17,111 bases of DNA from an uncultured Collinsella sp. (GCA_900554495.1 USHR01000016.1:1-17111), one strand, 5' to 3'. Shown: positions 5,705-14,377, numbered from the stretch's first letter. Numbers and translations are program-made. Notes: generated from the letters alone by a model not told the origin.

Positions 5705-6879
5705 GCCGCGCCTACGATCGAGATTAGCGTCTGGGCAAAGTCGTCCAGATCGTCCGGATTCACGCGGTCATCAAACGAGATGCGCAGTGCGCCCAATGCC
5801 TGCTCGCGACCAATGCCCATGGCGCTGAGCACGTGGCTCGGGTCCATGCTGCCGCTCGAGCAAGCAGATCCGGCCGAAACCTCAAAGCCGGCGGCATCGA
5901 GCTTGATGATGAGCTCCTCGGAGTCCATGCCGTCGACGTAGATCGAAACCATACCCGGCAGACGATCTGCCTGCGCGTAGTCGCCCATCGTGGCGTGAAT
6001 GCGAGGATGGGCCGTAAGCGTGGCGTAGAGCTTGTCGGACAGGGCCTGCAGCGTCGCGCGCTCCCGGCCCACATTCGGCAGCAACACGGAAGCGGCAGCG
6101 GCAAAAGCCAGCTGCGTACGCAGATCCTGCGTACCGGCGCGACGGCCGGCTTCCTGTCCACCGCCAAAGATGCGCGGACGCAGCGGCGTGCGGCTCTTAA
6201 GGTAGAGCGCGCCGGATGCCACGGGGCCGCCGATCTTGTGCGCGGCAACGGTCATAGCATCGACGCCCAGCTCGGAGACATCGAGCGGAATATGCAAGTA
6301 GCCCTGGATGGCATCGGTATGAAACAAGGCGCCGGCAGCATGTACGGCGGCGGCCAGCTCGCGGATGGGCTGCACCACGCCGGTCTCGTTGTTGGCCACC
6401 ATAATGCTCACGAGCGCCACGTCGTCGCCAAGCAGCTCGACAAGCGCGGCAGGCTCAATGTAGCCCGCGCGGCAGGGCTGCACCAGGTCGACGGTAAAGC
6501 CGGCAGTACGCAGCAGCGGCAGGTTGTCCAGAATCGAATCGTGCTCGATGGCCGAAACGATTACACGGTCGCGCTTGCGATCGCGCTGACGAGCGCCCTC
6601 GGCAAGACCGAGCAGTGCCAGTTGGTTGGCCTCGGTGCCGCCGTTGGTAAGGATGATCTCGGACGGGCGAACGCGTGCGCCAAAGCTGCGGGCGATGTCG
6701 CGACGGGCGACTTCCAGGCGTGCGGCGGCCTTGCGGCCAAGCGAGTGCAGCGAGTTGGGGTTGACGCCGGCAAGCTCGCTGTCGTCGTACTCGCGCTGCG
6801 CAAGGAGCGCCTCGGCGCGCATGGGCGTCGAGGCGGCATAGTCAAGATTCACGGGTATGCGGTTTTGACCTGCGGTCAT
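5701..6879 (-). CDS. Cysteine desulfurase, NifS/IscS class
   Basis: A 392-residue pyridoxal-phosphate enzyme that removes sulfur from cysteine as a persulfide for Fe-S clusters, tRNA thiolation or other sulfur uses. Visible motifs: NGGTEAN (79-85) for cofactor phosphate binding, His113 stacking on the cofactor, NNETG (163-167), Asp189 in HTDAIQG, the cofactor lysine Lys215 in AAHKIGG, and the persulfide cysteine Cys340 in SAGSACSSGS, typical of group I enzymes. The N-terminus (NLDYAASTP) is also characteristic. Its start lies 6 nt after the rpe stop, with AGGAGG inside the rpe 3' end. No scaffold gene (iscU, nifU) is adjacent, so I leave the symbol open between nifS and iscS. Confidence 0.93.
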   Translation of the reverse strand: MTAGQNRIPVNLDYAASTPMRAEALLAQREYDDSELAGVNPNSLHSLGRKAAARLEVARRDIARSFGARVRPSEIILTNGGTEANQLALLGLAEGARQRDRKRDRVIVSAIEHDSILDNLPLLRTAGFTVDLVQPCRAGYIEPAALVELLGDDVALVSIMVANNETGVVQPIRELAAAVHAAGALFHTDAIQGYLHIPLDVSELGVDAMTVAAHKIGGPVASGALYLKSRTPLRPRIFGGGQEAGRRAGTQDLRTQLAFAAAASVLLPNVGRERATLQALSDKLYATLTAHPRIHATMGDYAQADRLPGMVSIYVDGMDSEELIIKLDAAGFEVSAGSACSSGSMDPSHVLSAMGIGREQALGALRISFDDRVNPDDLDDFAQTLISIVGAA

Positions 6880-6885
6880 AAGGGT

Positions 6886-7557
6886 TTATGCCTCCTGTGC
6901 TGCCTCATTGCCCAGCTTCTGCAGCAGCGCAACCTCGGCGGCGGGATCTTCGGACTTAAATACGGCGGAGCCGGCCACGAGCACGTTGGCGCCAGCCTTA
7001 ACGACCTCGGCGATGTTCTTGGAAGAGATACCGCCATCGACCTCGATCAGGGGCGACACGCCGTGGCGCTCGCACATGGCCGTAAGCTCGTGAAGTTTGG
7101 CGATGGTACCGGGGATAAAGCTCTGGCCTCCAAAGCCAGGGTTCACGCTCATCAGCAGCACCATATCGACGACGTCGATGATGCTCTCGAGTACGCACAC
7201 GGGGGTGGCAGGGTTGAGCACCACGCCGGCCTTGACGCCGCGCTGCTGCAGATGCGTGAGCGTGCGGTGCAGGTGCGTGGAGGCCTCGTAGTGCACGGTG
7301 ATCATATCGGCACCGGCATCGGCGTACCAATCGACGGTCTCGTCGGGATTCGACACCATCAGGTGCGCGTCAACCGGCACGTCGGTGGAGCGCTTAACGG
7401 CCTTGAGGATATCGACGCCAAAGGTGAGGTTGCCGGTAAAATGACCGTCCATAACGTCAAAGTGCACGTAGTCGGCGCCGGCGATTTTGTCGAGCTCGCC
7501 CTTGAGGTTGGCCATGTCGGCCGAAAGGACGGACGGAGCGATTTTGATGGAACCCAT
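6886..7557 (-). CDS. rpe: Ribulose-phosphate 3-epimerase
   Basis: A 223-residue TIM-barrel enzyme that interconverts ribulose 5-phosphate and xylulose 5-phosphate in the pentose phosphate pathway. The sequence carries all family signatures: APSVLSADMANL at the start, the metal-binding HFDVMDG (His32, Asp34), DAHLMV (His65), the phosphate-binding VNPGFGGQSF (138-147), IEVDGGIS with catalytic Asp174, and AGSAVF near the end. Length is typical. It starts 18 nt after the gpsA stop with an AAAGG ribosome binding site, and the following gene begins 6 nt after its stop. Confidence 0.96.
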   Translation of the reverse strand: MGSIKIAPSVLSADMANLKGELDKIAGADYVHFDVMDGHFTGNLTFGVDILKAVKRSTDVPVDAHLMVSNPDETVDWYADAGADMITVHYEASTHLHRTLTHLQQRGVKAGVVLNPATPVCVLESIIDVVDMVLLMSVNPGFGGQSFIPGTIAKLHELTAMCERHGVSPLIEVDGGISSKNIAEVVKAGANVLVAGSAVFKSEDPAAEVALLQKLGNEAAQEA

Positions 7558-7575
7558 GGTAGTAGCCTTTCTGCG

Positions 7576-8583
7576 CTAGTCGGAGAGTCCGTAGAACTCT
7601 TGAGAGGGGACGCGGTCGGTAAGAATCTCGAGCGCCCTATCCAAAGTAACACCGTTGTAGAGCGTTTGCTCCACGGCAAAGGTGAGCGGAATGTCTACAC
7701 CCAGTGAACGGGCGAGCTCGCTCACACTGCGGGCGGCGACGGCGCCTTCCACCACCATATGCGTGCGCGTCTGGTACTCGTCGAGCGAAACGCCGTGGGC
7801 AAACTCGTAGCCAAAGGTGCGGTTGCGCGAATGCTCGGAGGTGCAGGTGGCAATGAGGTCACCCATGCCGGCAAGACCCATACAGGTCATGGCCTGGCCG
7901 CCGCGGGCGTGCACCAGGCGGCTGATCTCGGCCAAGCCGCGCGTCATGATGAGAGCAAGCGTGTTGTCGCCCGCGCCCGAGCCGGCGGAGATGCCGCATA
8001 CGATGGCGATGACGTTCTTCATGGCGCCGCATACCTCGACGCCGGTCATATCCTGCGACAGGTAGATGCGGAAGGCCGTGGACAGCAGCAGCTCTTTGAA
8101 GGTCTCCCCTATCTGCGGATCTTCGCTGGCGATGACGGCGGCCGAAAGTCCACCGCGGCAGATCTCCTCGGCATGGTTGGGGCCCGAAAGCGCCGCCACG
8201 CGCGACTCGTTGCCAATCTCGCTGGCGATGACCTCGCTCATGAGCAGGCCGGACTCGGGCTCAATACCCTTGGTGAGGCACAGAACCGGCGTCTCGTCCG
8301 CGATGAACGGCGCCGCCTGGTGGCAGACGTCGCGCAGGTGCGTCGAAGGCACGGCAAAGATGATGGCTTCGGCGCCGTCGAGCGCCTGGGCGAGCTCGGT
8401 CGTGGCGACAACGTTTTCCGGCAGCACGTAGTCCACCAGATAGCGGGGGTTGCGATGCTCACCGTTAATGCCGGCGGCCGTCTGCTCGCTATGGGCCCAC
8501 ATGGTCACGCGCTCGGCTCGCGCGGCGGCAAGGCCGGCGACGGCGGTTCCCCAGGAGCCGGAGCCAATCAGCGCAACATTCAT
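7576..8583 (-). CDS. gpsA: NAD(P)-dependent glycerol-3-phosphate dehydrogenase
   Basis: A 335-residue cytoplasmic enzyme that reduces dihydroxyacetone phosphate to sn-glycerol 3-phosphate, the backbone for phospholipids. The N-terminal Rossmann motif GSGSWG (7-12), Lys105 in LTKGIE, the SGPNHAEE motif (133-140), the catalytic Lys189 in CGAMKNV and the GLAGMGDLIATC stretch (236-247) with the downstream NR pair are all present. The length matches the family. It starts 9 nt after the plsY stop with TAGGAGAG as ribosome binding site, so the glycerol-3-phosphate maker is co-transcribed with the acyltransferase that consumes it. Confidence 0.96.
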   Translation of the reverse strand: MNVALIGSGSWGTAVAGLAAARAERVTMWAHSEQTAAGINGEHRNPRYLVDYVLPENVVATTELAQALDGAEAIIFAVPSTHLRDVCHQAAPFIADETPVLCLTKGIEPESGLLMSEVIASEIGNESRVAALSGPNHAEEICRGGLSAAVIASEDPQIGETFKELLLSTAFRIYLSQDMTGVEVCGAMKNVIAIVCGISAGSGAGDNTLALIMTRGLAEISRLVHARGGQAMTCMGLAGMGDLIATCTSEHSRNRTFGYEFAHGVSLDEYQTRTHMVVEGAVAARSVSELARSLGVDIPLTFAVEQTLYNGVTLDRALEILTDRVPSQEFYGLSD

Positions 8584-8592
8584 GACTCTCTC

Positions 8593-9276
8593 CTACTTAT
8601 CGTCGGGCTCGGTGACGCGCTTGGTAAACGAGAGCTTGGACTCCTTACCGGTCATGAGCTTTTTGATGTTCGCGCGATGGGCCCACACCACGGTGATGCC
8701 GATTAGCGCCATGCAAAACTTGAGGCCCAGGCTGCTGTACGGAAAGACCGCGCAGGCAGCGATGGGAAGTCCGATGGCAGCGGCGAGCGAGCCCACCGAC
8801 ACAAACTTGGTGATGGCGACGGCCACGATAAACATGCCCAGCAGCGACAGGCCAATGGGCCAGTACCAGGCGAGGATGACGCCCAGGCCCACGGCGATAC
8901 CCTTACCGCCGTGGAAGTTAAGGTAGGGCGAGAAGATGTGGCCCCACACGGCAGCCAGGCAAATGACGCCGAGCATCCAGTCGCCAGCGGCACCGGGAGC
9001 CATGATGCTCACAGGGAAGCCATAGCCCACGCTCGCGATGAGCGGACGGGCGATAAGGACGCAGATAGCACCCTTAAGGCAGTCGAGCAGTAGCGTGAGC
9101 GCCGCGACCTTGGGGCCGGCTACACGCAGGGCGTTGGTGGTGCCGATGTTGCCGGAGCCCGCCTTGCGAATATCCGTATGGTTGAACACGCGGCCCAGGA
9201 TCAGGCCAAACGGAATCGCTCCGATAAAGAACGATACCACGGCGCAGATGGCGGTCAGCAGAATCGGATTATGCAT
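8593..9276 (-). CDS. plsY: Acyl-phosphate:glycerol-3-phosphate acyltransferase
   Basis: A 227-residue integral membrane protein that transfers an acyl group from acyl phosphate to glycerol 3-phosphate, the first committed step of phosphatidate synthesis in most bacteria. Family motifs are visible: IPFGLILGR (21-29), SGNIGTTNALR (41-51, usually GNIGATN), the FHGGKGIA loop (121-128) and the C-terminal WAHRANIKKL (198-207). Five or more hydrophobic segments separate them. The ATG overlaps the end of der by 8 nt and uses a Shine-Dalgarno sequence inside der. A plsX gene, needed to make acyl phosphate, is not in this window. Confidence 0.95.
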   Translation of the reverse strand: MHNPILLTAICAVVSFFIGAIPFGLILGRVFNHTDIRKAGSGNIGTTNALRVAGPKVAALTLLLDCLKGAICVLIARPLIASVGYGFPVSIMAPGAAGDWMLGVICLAAVWGHIFSPYLNFHGGKGIAVGLGVILAWYWPIGLSLLGMFIVAVAITKFVSVGSLAAAIGLPIAACAVFPYSSLGLKFCMALIGITVVWAHRANIKKLMTGKESKLSFTKRVTEPDDK

Positions 9277-10603
9277 CCTTTTGCTCCTTCTTCCTAAAGA
9301 AGAGTCTAATGGGCGTACCGGCGAAGTCGAAGGTAGAGCGCATACGGTTCTCCACGTAGCGCTGGTAGGTGTCGTTGACCAGGTCGCTGTGGTTAACGAA
9401 GAACGTAAACGTCGGCGGGTTGACGCCCGTCTGGGTCACGTAGTGCATGCGCAGGCGGCGCTTGCCGTCCACCACGGTGTGGCCAAACTCGCGCAGGTCG
9501 GTGAGGAATGTGTTGAGGCGCGAGGTGCTGATCTTTTGCGAACGCGTCTTCTCGGCAGCGTCGACCATCGCCCAGATCTTCTCGACGCTGCGGCCGGTCA
9601 GGGCCGAGATGCGCAGGTACTGAGCCCAGGGAGCCATGACGCCCAGACGGCGGTCGACGGTCTCCATGCAGGCCTCGCGCTTGCGGTCGTCGTCGAGCAG
9701 GTCCCACTTGTTGAGCAGCACGACGATGGCGCAGCCGCGCTCGATGGCCAAGCCCATGACCTTCTGGTCCTGCTCGGTAACGCCCACGGAGGCGTCGACG
9801 ACAAGCAGCGCCACGTCGGCGCGATCGATGGCGCGCAGGCCGCGGACCATGGAGTAGTACTCGATGTTCTCGTATACGGTGCTCTTCTTGCGAATGCCCG
9901 CGGTGTCGACCATGCGGTAATGCTTGCCGTTGCGCTCGACGACGGTATCGATGGCGTCGCGCGTGGTGCCGGCGATATTGGACACGATGGAGCGGTCGGC
10001 ACCCAGGATGCGGTTGAACAGCGACGACTTACCGGCGTTGGGGCGGCCGATGATGGCCACATTCAGTGCATCGGGGAACTCGTCGGCGACCTCGTCCTCT
10101 TCATCGGGGAGCAAGGCCACGATATCGTCGAGCAGGTCGCCCGTGCCGTGGCCATGCAGAGCCGACAGCGGCGTGGGCTCACCGATGCCGAGCGAATAGA
10201 ACTCCCAGATGCTGTCGTTCTCGCGATCGGGGTTGTCGAGCTTGTTAACCAGCAGAAAGACCGGCTTGTCGCAGCGCTTGAGCATGCGGGCGACCGACTC
10301 GTCCTCTTCGGTGACGCCGGTGCGGCCGTCGACCACAAACAGGATGACGGCGGCTTCCTCGGCGGCGGCGAGTGCCTGGTCGCGGATGGACGTGGCAAAG
10401 ACGTCGTCGCTCTTGAGCGGCTCGATACCGCCCGTGTCGACGATGGTGAACTCGCGGCCGTTCCAATCGGCCGTGTGATACGAGCGGTCGCGCGTGACGC
10501 CGCGGGACTCGTGGACGATGGCGTCCGAGGTCTGGGCCAGGCGGTTAACGAGCGTGGACTTGCCCACGTTGGGGCGTCCGACGACGGCGACGATAGGTTT
10601 CAT
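9269..10603 (-). CDS. der: Ribosome-assembly GTPase Der (EngA)
   Basis: A 444-residue double GTPase needed for assembly of the 50S subunit. Two complete G domains are visible: the first with GRPNVGKS (9-16), DTGG (56-59) and NKLD (120-123), the second with GRPNAGKS (186-193), DTAG (233-236) and NKWD (298-301). A C-terminal KH-like domain (about 350-444) closes the protein. Size is normal and no motif is missing. A strong ribosome binding site (AAAGGAG) lies in the 23-nt gap after the DUF512 gene, and the 3' end overlaps plsY. Confidence 0.97.
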   Translation of the reverse strand: MKPIVAVVGRPNVGKSTLVNRLAQTSDAIVHESRGVTRDRSYHTADWNGREFTIVDTGGIEPLKSDDVFATSIRDQALAAAEEAAVILFVVDGRTGVTEEDESVARMLKRCDKPVFLLVNKLDNPDRENDSIWEFYSLGIGEPTPLSALHGHGTGDLLDDIVALLPDEEDEVADEFPDALNVAIIGRPNAGKSSLFNRILGADRSIVSNIAGTTRDAIDTVVERNGKHYRMVDTAGIRKKSTVYENIEYYSMVRGLRAIDRADVALLVVDASVGVTEQDQKVMGLAIERGCAIVVLLNKWDLLDDDRKREACMETVDRRLGVMAPWAQYLRISALTGRSVEKIWAMVDAAEKTRSQKISTSRLNTFLTDLREFGHTVVDGKRRLRMHYVTQTGVNPPTFTFFVNHSDLVNDTYQRYVENRMRSTFDFAGTPIRLFFRKKEQKDA

Positions 10604-10626
10604 CTGCTCTCCTTTAATGGGTAGGG

Positions 10627-12057
10627 TCAGCGGAAATTAGTAGAGTCGGCAGGCACAATGCCAAGGATGTGCTCCAGGGTATCGAGCAGCTCATGCGGCA
10701 TGGTCGACACCACATGAACCTCGGCGCCGCGACTGGTAAGGCTTGCGAGTAAATCGTCACGATGATACTCGTCAAGCGTCATGCCGTCAGCGTTGAACAT
10801 GAGCTTAGGCACAAAGAGCATAACCCCTGACAGGTCTTGCGGCAGCTGCTCCAAAATGTCGCAGGCGACGATGAGGCCGGTCACGTCCACGTTGCCACCA
10901 AAGTAGCGGTTCTTGATGGCCGTGACGGAGCCGGCAAGGCCCTGTGGAGACTCCACAAAGCGGGCCACGGTATCGCGCGCGCTGGCGCCCGAAAGACATA
11001 CCAGGCGCTGGTCGCGGGCGGTCATAGCCTTGCGAACGCGGGCAAGGCGCTCAGCATCGGCGGCAAGGACATCGTCTGTCTCGTCCAGATACGAGCGGAT
11101 CATGCCGATGCCGTCGTAGTACTGCGGGTAGCCGTCGTAGAAATCGGCCTCGGGCGGCTCGATGCCGGCGTCCAGATAGAACTCGTCGCTCATTTGGAAG
11201 GTGTGGCGGCCAAAGCGCTCGTACGCGCGATCCTGGAAGGGTCGGATCATGGCAATGGTTTCGCGCGCCAGCTCGGGCTTGTCGCTGTAGGACCAGCTAA
11301 AGCGATTTTGGTGCTTGGTAAAGCCGAGCGGCACGATGCCCAGACTCGTGATCTGTTCGTGCTCCTCGCAAAAGCGCAGGGTCTTTTCCAGCTCCTCGCC
11401 GTCGTTCATGCCGGGGCACAAAACGATCTGCGCGTGAATCTCGATGCCGGCGGCCATGATGGCCTCAAGCACGTCCATGCCGCGCTGGGCATTGCGGCCC
11501 ATCATGCGGCGGCGGACATCGGGGCTCACGGCGTGGACCGACACGTTCATCGGACTCATGTTGCGATCGATAACGTTTTGCACGTCCTTGTCGGAAAGGT
11601 TCGTGAGCGTGACAAAGTTACCCTGCAAAAAGCTCAGGCGGTAGTCGTCGTCGCGAATGTAGAGCGTGGAGCGGCCGCCCTTGGGCAACATGGTCATAAA
11701 GCAGAACACGCAGGCGTTTACGCAGGTTCGCATGCCGTCGAAGATGGGACCATCGAACTCTAGGCCCCAGTCCTCGCCCGGGAAGCGGTCGAGCTCCACG
11801 GGGATGACGGTGCCGTCGCGCGGATCGAGAACCTCGAGGTCGACGGTGTCGTCGTCTGCTTCCCAAAGCCATACGATCATGTCGGTCAGTTGCTCGCCGT
11901 TGACCGTGAGCACGCGCATGCCCGGCTCGATACCCACATCCCATGCGGGCGACTCGGGACGCACGTTCTTTACGAGCGCACCCTCACCCGGCTCGGGGTC
12001 GCGGCTGCGCCCGTAATCGGCCACCTCGGCGGCGTATGCGGGTACGGTCTGGTCCAT
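10627..12057 (-). CDS. DUF512-family radical SAM protein with N-terminal PDZ-like domain
   Basis: A 476-residue protein. I take ATG 12057, two nt after the ispH stop, because the frame continues 35 codons further only as a basic, antisense-like stretch within ispH. Residues about 27-95 look like a PDZ domain (VRPESPAWDVGIEPGMRVLT). Then comes a radical SAM core with the cluster cysteines Cys112, Cys116 and Cys119 in TCVNACVFCF, followed by the conserved LSFLQGNFVTLTNL stretch and, in the C-terminal half, the DUF512 region (SDEFYLDAG, EADFYDGYPQYYDGIGM). The enzyme is expected to bind a [4Fe-4S] cluster and cleave S-adenosylmethionine; its substrate is unknown. Genes of this family are recurrently next to der, as here, so a link to ribosome assembly or to the lipid genes is plausible but unproven. 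Confidence 0.93.
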   Translation of the reverse strand: MDQTVPAYAAEVADYGRSRDPEPGEGALVKNVRPESPAWDVGIEPGMRVLTVNGEQLTDMIVWLWEADDDTVDLEVLDPRDGTVIPVELDRFPGEDWGLEFDGPIFDGMRTCVNACVFCFMTMLPKGGRSTLYIRDDDYRLSFLQGNFVTLTNLSDKDVQNVIDRNMSPMNVSVHAVSPDVRRRMMGRNAQRGMDVLEAIMAAGIEIHAQIVLCPGMNDGEELEKTLRFCEEHEQITSLGIVPLGFTKHQNRFSWSYSDKPELARETIAMIRPFQDRAYERFGRHTFQMSDEFYLDAGIEPPEADFYDGYPQYYDGIGMIRSYLDETDDVLAADAERLARVRKAMTARDQRLVCLSGASARDTVARFVESPQGLAGSVTAIKNRYFGGNVDVTGLIVACDILEQLPQDLSGVMLFVPKLMFNADGMTLDEYHRDDLLASLTSRGAEVHVVSTMPHELLDTLEHILGIVPADSTNFR

Positions 12058-12059
12058 GA

Positions 12060-12956
12060 TTAGCGGCAAAGCTCCTTGATGCGCGCAACGGCGCGTTCGA
12101 TGTGTTCTTGCGGGGTGGAGGCTCCGGCGGTGATGCCGATGTGGCGCGCGTTGGCAAACCATGCGGCCTCGAGCTCGGATGCCTCCTCGATGTGATGCGT
12201 GTGCTCGCAGGCGTCAGCGCAGATCTGTGCCAGGCGGCGGGTGTTACCCGAGTTCTTTCCGCCCACGACGACCATGCAATCACAGCGGTTGGCAAGCGAC
12301 GCGGCTGCCTGCTGGCGCTCGCTTGTGGCGGCGCAGATGGTGTTGATCACGCGCAGTTCCTGCACGCGCGGGGTGATGGAGGCCACAACCTCGGCCAGGT
12401 TCTGCGCGGTTTGGGTGGTCTGCACGACCAGGCCCACCTTGCCCTTGAGCGACAGCGCGTCCGCATCGGCGGCGCAGCTCACGACCTGCGCGTCATCACC
12501 GGCGTGGCCCAGAATGCCCTCGACCTCGGGGTGGCCCGGCTCGCCCACGACGATCACGCGGTAGCCCTCGCGCACCAGGCGCTCGGCGGCCACATGGACC
12601 TTCTTGACGTAGGGGCAGGTGGCATCGACCACGGTAAGGCCGCGTTCGCGAGCGGCGTCAATGACCTGCGGCACCACGCCGTGGGCGCGGATGATCACGG
12701 TGCCCGACGCGGCGTCGTCCAAGGTGTCGGTCAGGCCCACGCCTGCCTCGGCGAGCTCGCGTACCACGATGGGGTTATGGATGAGCGGGCCCAGGGTGTG
12801 GACCTGAGCGTTCTCCCCCGCCAGCGGGGCGGCCGCCAATGCCATGTCGAGCGCACGCTGCACGCCGTAGCAGGTGCCAGCGTGGGCGGCGATTTCGATG
12901 GTGGGGACAGCCTCCGCGGCGGCATTTGCGGCGGTATTCATGACGTTCTCATCCAT
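12060..12956 (-). CDS. ispH: 4-hydroxy-3-methylbut-2-enyl diphosphate reductase
   Basis: A 298-residue Fe-S enzyme that makes isopentenyl and dimethylallyl diphosphate in the last step of the MEP isoprenoid pathway. The three cluster cysteines are Cys29 (HAGTCYGV), Cys114 (VDATCPYVKKV) and Cys208 (NTICAATSERQ). Substrate-binding histidines appear in LIHNP, RAHGV and GHPEVEG, and the VGGKNSGNT loop is present. I chose ATG 12956, 2 nt after the plsC stop; a frame start at 12986 would overlap plsC, and an ATG five codons downstream is also possible. The family domain begins near residue 20, so the N-terminal Ala-rich extension is uncertain. Confidence 0.96.
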   Translation of the reverse strand: MDENVMNTAANAAAEAVPTIEIAAHAGTCYGVQRALDMALAAAPLAGENAQVHTLGPLIHNPIVVRELAEAGVGLTDTLDDAASGTVIIRAHGVVPQVIDAARERGLTVVDATCPYVKKVHVAAERLVREGYRVIVVGEPGHPEVEGILGHAGDDAQVVSCAADADALSLKGKVGLVVQTTQTAQNLAEVVASITPRVQELRVINTICAATSERQQAAASLANRCDCMVVVGGKNSGNTRRLAQICADACEHTHHIEEASELEAAWFANARHIGITAGASTPQEHIERAVARIKELCR

Positions 12957-12958
12957 AG

Positions 12959-13687
12959 CTAGAACCTGCCCGGATGCTCGGCGCACAGGTCGTCGCGCAT
13001 GGCGTAGACGCGGTTCATGGCCTCGGACTCAAACCATGCCAGGCGCTCCTTGCGCTTGAGCTCGGCCGGCGCATCGGATAGCGAGATGGCCTTTCCGGCA
13101 CGGATCCAGCACTTCTTGGGACGCATGAGCTTTTTGCCCGCAGGCGTAATATCGGACCAGCCGCAGATGGCGAGCGGGTTGACGGGCGCCTTGCCCATCT
13201 GAGCGATGAGCGCAAAGCCGCCATGGACTTCGGGCTTGATCTCGCGCGAGCGGATGCGCGTGCCCTCGGGGAAGATCAGGACGTCCTCGCCGCGCTGCAG
13301 CGCATGCTGGGCGGCGCGCAGACACTTCATGTCGGCGGTGCCACGCTCGACGGGAATGCCGCCCACGCGGCTAAAGGCCCAGCGCACAATCTTGCTCTTA
13401 GCGAACTCGGACTTAAAGATGGGGCGGATGCGGCGGCCGCCAAAGAACAGCGCCGTCTCCACGGCCAAGAGTTCGGCCATCGAGGTGTGGTTGCAGATGA
13501 CTACGCTGCCGCGGCCTTCCTGGCGCTCAAACAGCAGGTCGGCGTCCTCGACCTTCCAGCGCCACATAAGCTTGGAGAAGACCCACAGGATGCCCATGAC
13601 CACGACGACGGTGCCGCGGATGAGTGCCGGGAACTCTGCATAAGGAGCGTTGTAATAATCCTCGGGCGTCTGCTTAAACAGGCGCAT
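12959..13687 (-). CDS. plsC: 1-acylglycerol-3-phosphate acyltransferase (PlsC family)
   Basis: A 242-residue membrane-associated acyltransferase predicted to convert lysophosphatidate to phosphatidate. After one hydrophobic segment (about 25-42), acyltransferase motif I is seen as NHTSMAE (66-72), motif II around FKSEFAK (91-97) with GGIPVERG (109-116), and motif III as FPEGTR (139-144). Motif I is unusual: the HX4D aspartate is replaced by Glu72. Length fits the family. An excellent Shine-Dalgarno (AAAGGAGGT) overlaps the cmk stop codon. With gpsA and plsY downstream, the operon holds three of the steps leading to phosphatidate. A role for another acyl acceptor cannot be excluded. Confidence 0.88.
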   Translation of the reverse strand: MRLFKQTPEDYYNAPYAEFPALIRGTVVVVMGILWVFSKLMWRWKVEDADLLFERQEGRGSVVICNHTSMAELLAVETALFFGGRRIRPIFKSEFAKSKIVRWAFSRVGGIPVERGTADMKCLRAAQHALQRGEDVLIFPEGTRIRSREIKPEVHGGFALIAQMGKAPVNPLAICGWSDITPAGKKLMRPKKCWIRAGKAISLSDAPAELKRKERLAWFESEAMNRVYAMRDDLCAEHPGRF

Positions 13688-13690
13688 GGG

Positions 13691-14377
13691 CTACCTCCTT
13701 TGGTTGATGAGGTCCTCGATAATCGAGACGACCTCATCGATGGTGTGGGCGGTGGAGTCGACGTGCACCGCGTCCTCGGCGGGCACGAGCGGCGCGACCT
13801 CGCGGCTGCTGTCGAGCTTATCGCGCTGCTTGAGAGCGTCGAGGGTCTCGTCGACCTCGGCTTCGAGCTGCTCGGCAGTAAGCGGCTGGGCGTCGTTTTG
13901 GTGGCGCTGCAGCACGCGGCGGCGGGCGCGCTCACGCGGGTCGGCGGTTAGGAACACCTTGACCTGCGCGTTGGGGAATACGACGGTGCCGATGTCGCGA
14001 CCCTCGGCGACAATGTCGCGGTCCTCGGCGGCGCGACGCTGGTGAATGAGCATGGCGGCGCGCACGCCCGGGTAGGCCGAGACCTTAGAGACGTTGGCGT
14101 CGACCTGCGGGGTGCGGATGGCAGCCGATGCGTCCTGGCCGTCGATGGTCAGGCGCGTGTCCTCGCCAGTGCCGTTGGTAAAGCGAATCTCGATCTGCTC
14201 GGCGAGGGCGTCGATAGCCGCCTCGTCGTCCAGATCGATGCCGCGGTCGAGCGCGGCGAAGGTGACAGCGCGATACATGGCGCCCGTGTCGAGCTTGTTA
14301 AAGCCGAGCTGGCGGGCGATCTCCTTGGCGATAGTGGACTTGCCGGAACCGGCGGGGCCGTCGATGGCGACGATCAT
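13691..14377 (-). CDS. cmk: Cytidylate kinase
   Basis: A 228-residue kinase that phosphorylates CMP and dCMP for nucleic-acid and CDP-lipid synthesis. The P-loop GPAGSGKS (7-14), the KLDTGAMYRA motif (31-40), the GRDIGTVVFPNA region (about 126-137) and the Arg-rich lid (DPRERARRRVLQR) identify the family, and the length is normal. It follows the widest gap of the operon (66 nt after rluB) and has its own ribosome binding site (AAAGGAAG, 6 nt before ATG). The gap contains neither a clear terminator nor a convincing promoter. The cmk-der association is common in bacteria. Confidence 0.96.
   Translation of the reverse strand: MIVAIDGPAGSGKSTIAKEIARQLGFNKLDTGAMYRAVTFAALDRGIDLDDEAAIDALAEQIEIRFTNGTGEDTRLTIDGQDASAAIRTPQVDANVSKVSAYPGVRAAMLIHQRRAAEDRDIVAEGRDIGTVVFPNAQVKVFLTADPRERARRRVLQRHQNDAQPLTAEQLEAEVDETLDALKQRDKLDSSREVAPLVPAEDAVHVDSTAHTIDEVVSIIEDLINQRR

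Noticed and set aside
5833..7707. A 624-codon plus-strand frame
   Set aside because: It is antisense to nifS and rpe, which have complete family motifs; its composition (Gly, His, Val, Arg-rich, no domain) is that of a high-GC shadow frame.
9038..10624. A 528-codon plus-strand frame
   Set aside because: It is antisense to der and part of plsY; no ribosome binding site or domain is seen.
12057..12162. N-terminal 35-codon extension of the DUF512 protein
   Set aside because: The extension is Arg/His-rich, lies inside ispH in another frame, and ATG 12057 directly after the ispH stop is a better start.
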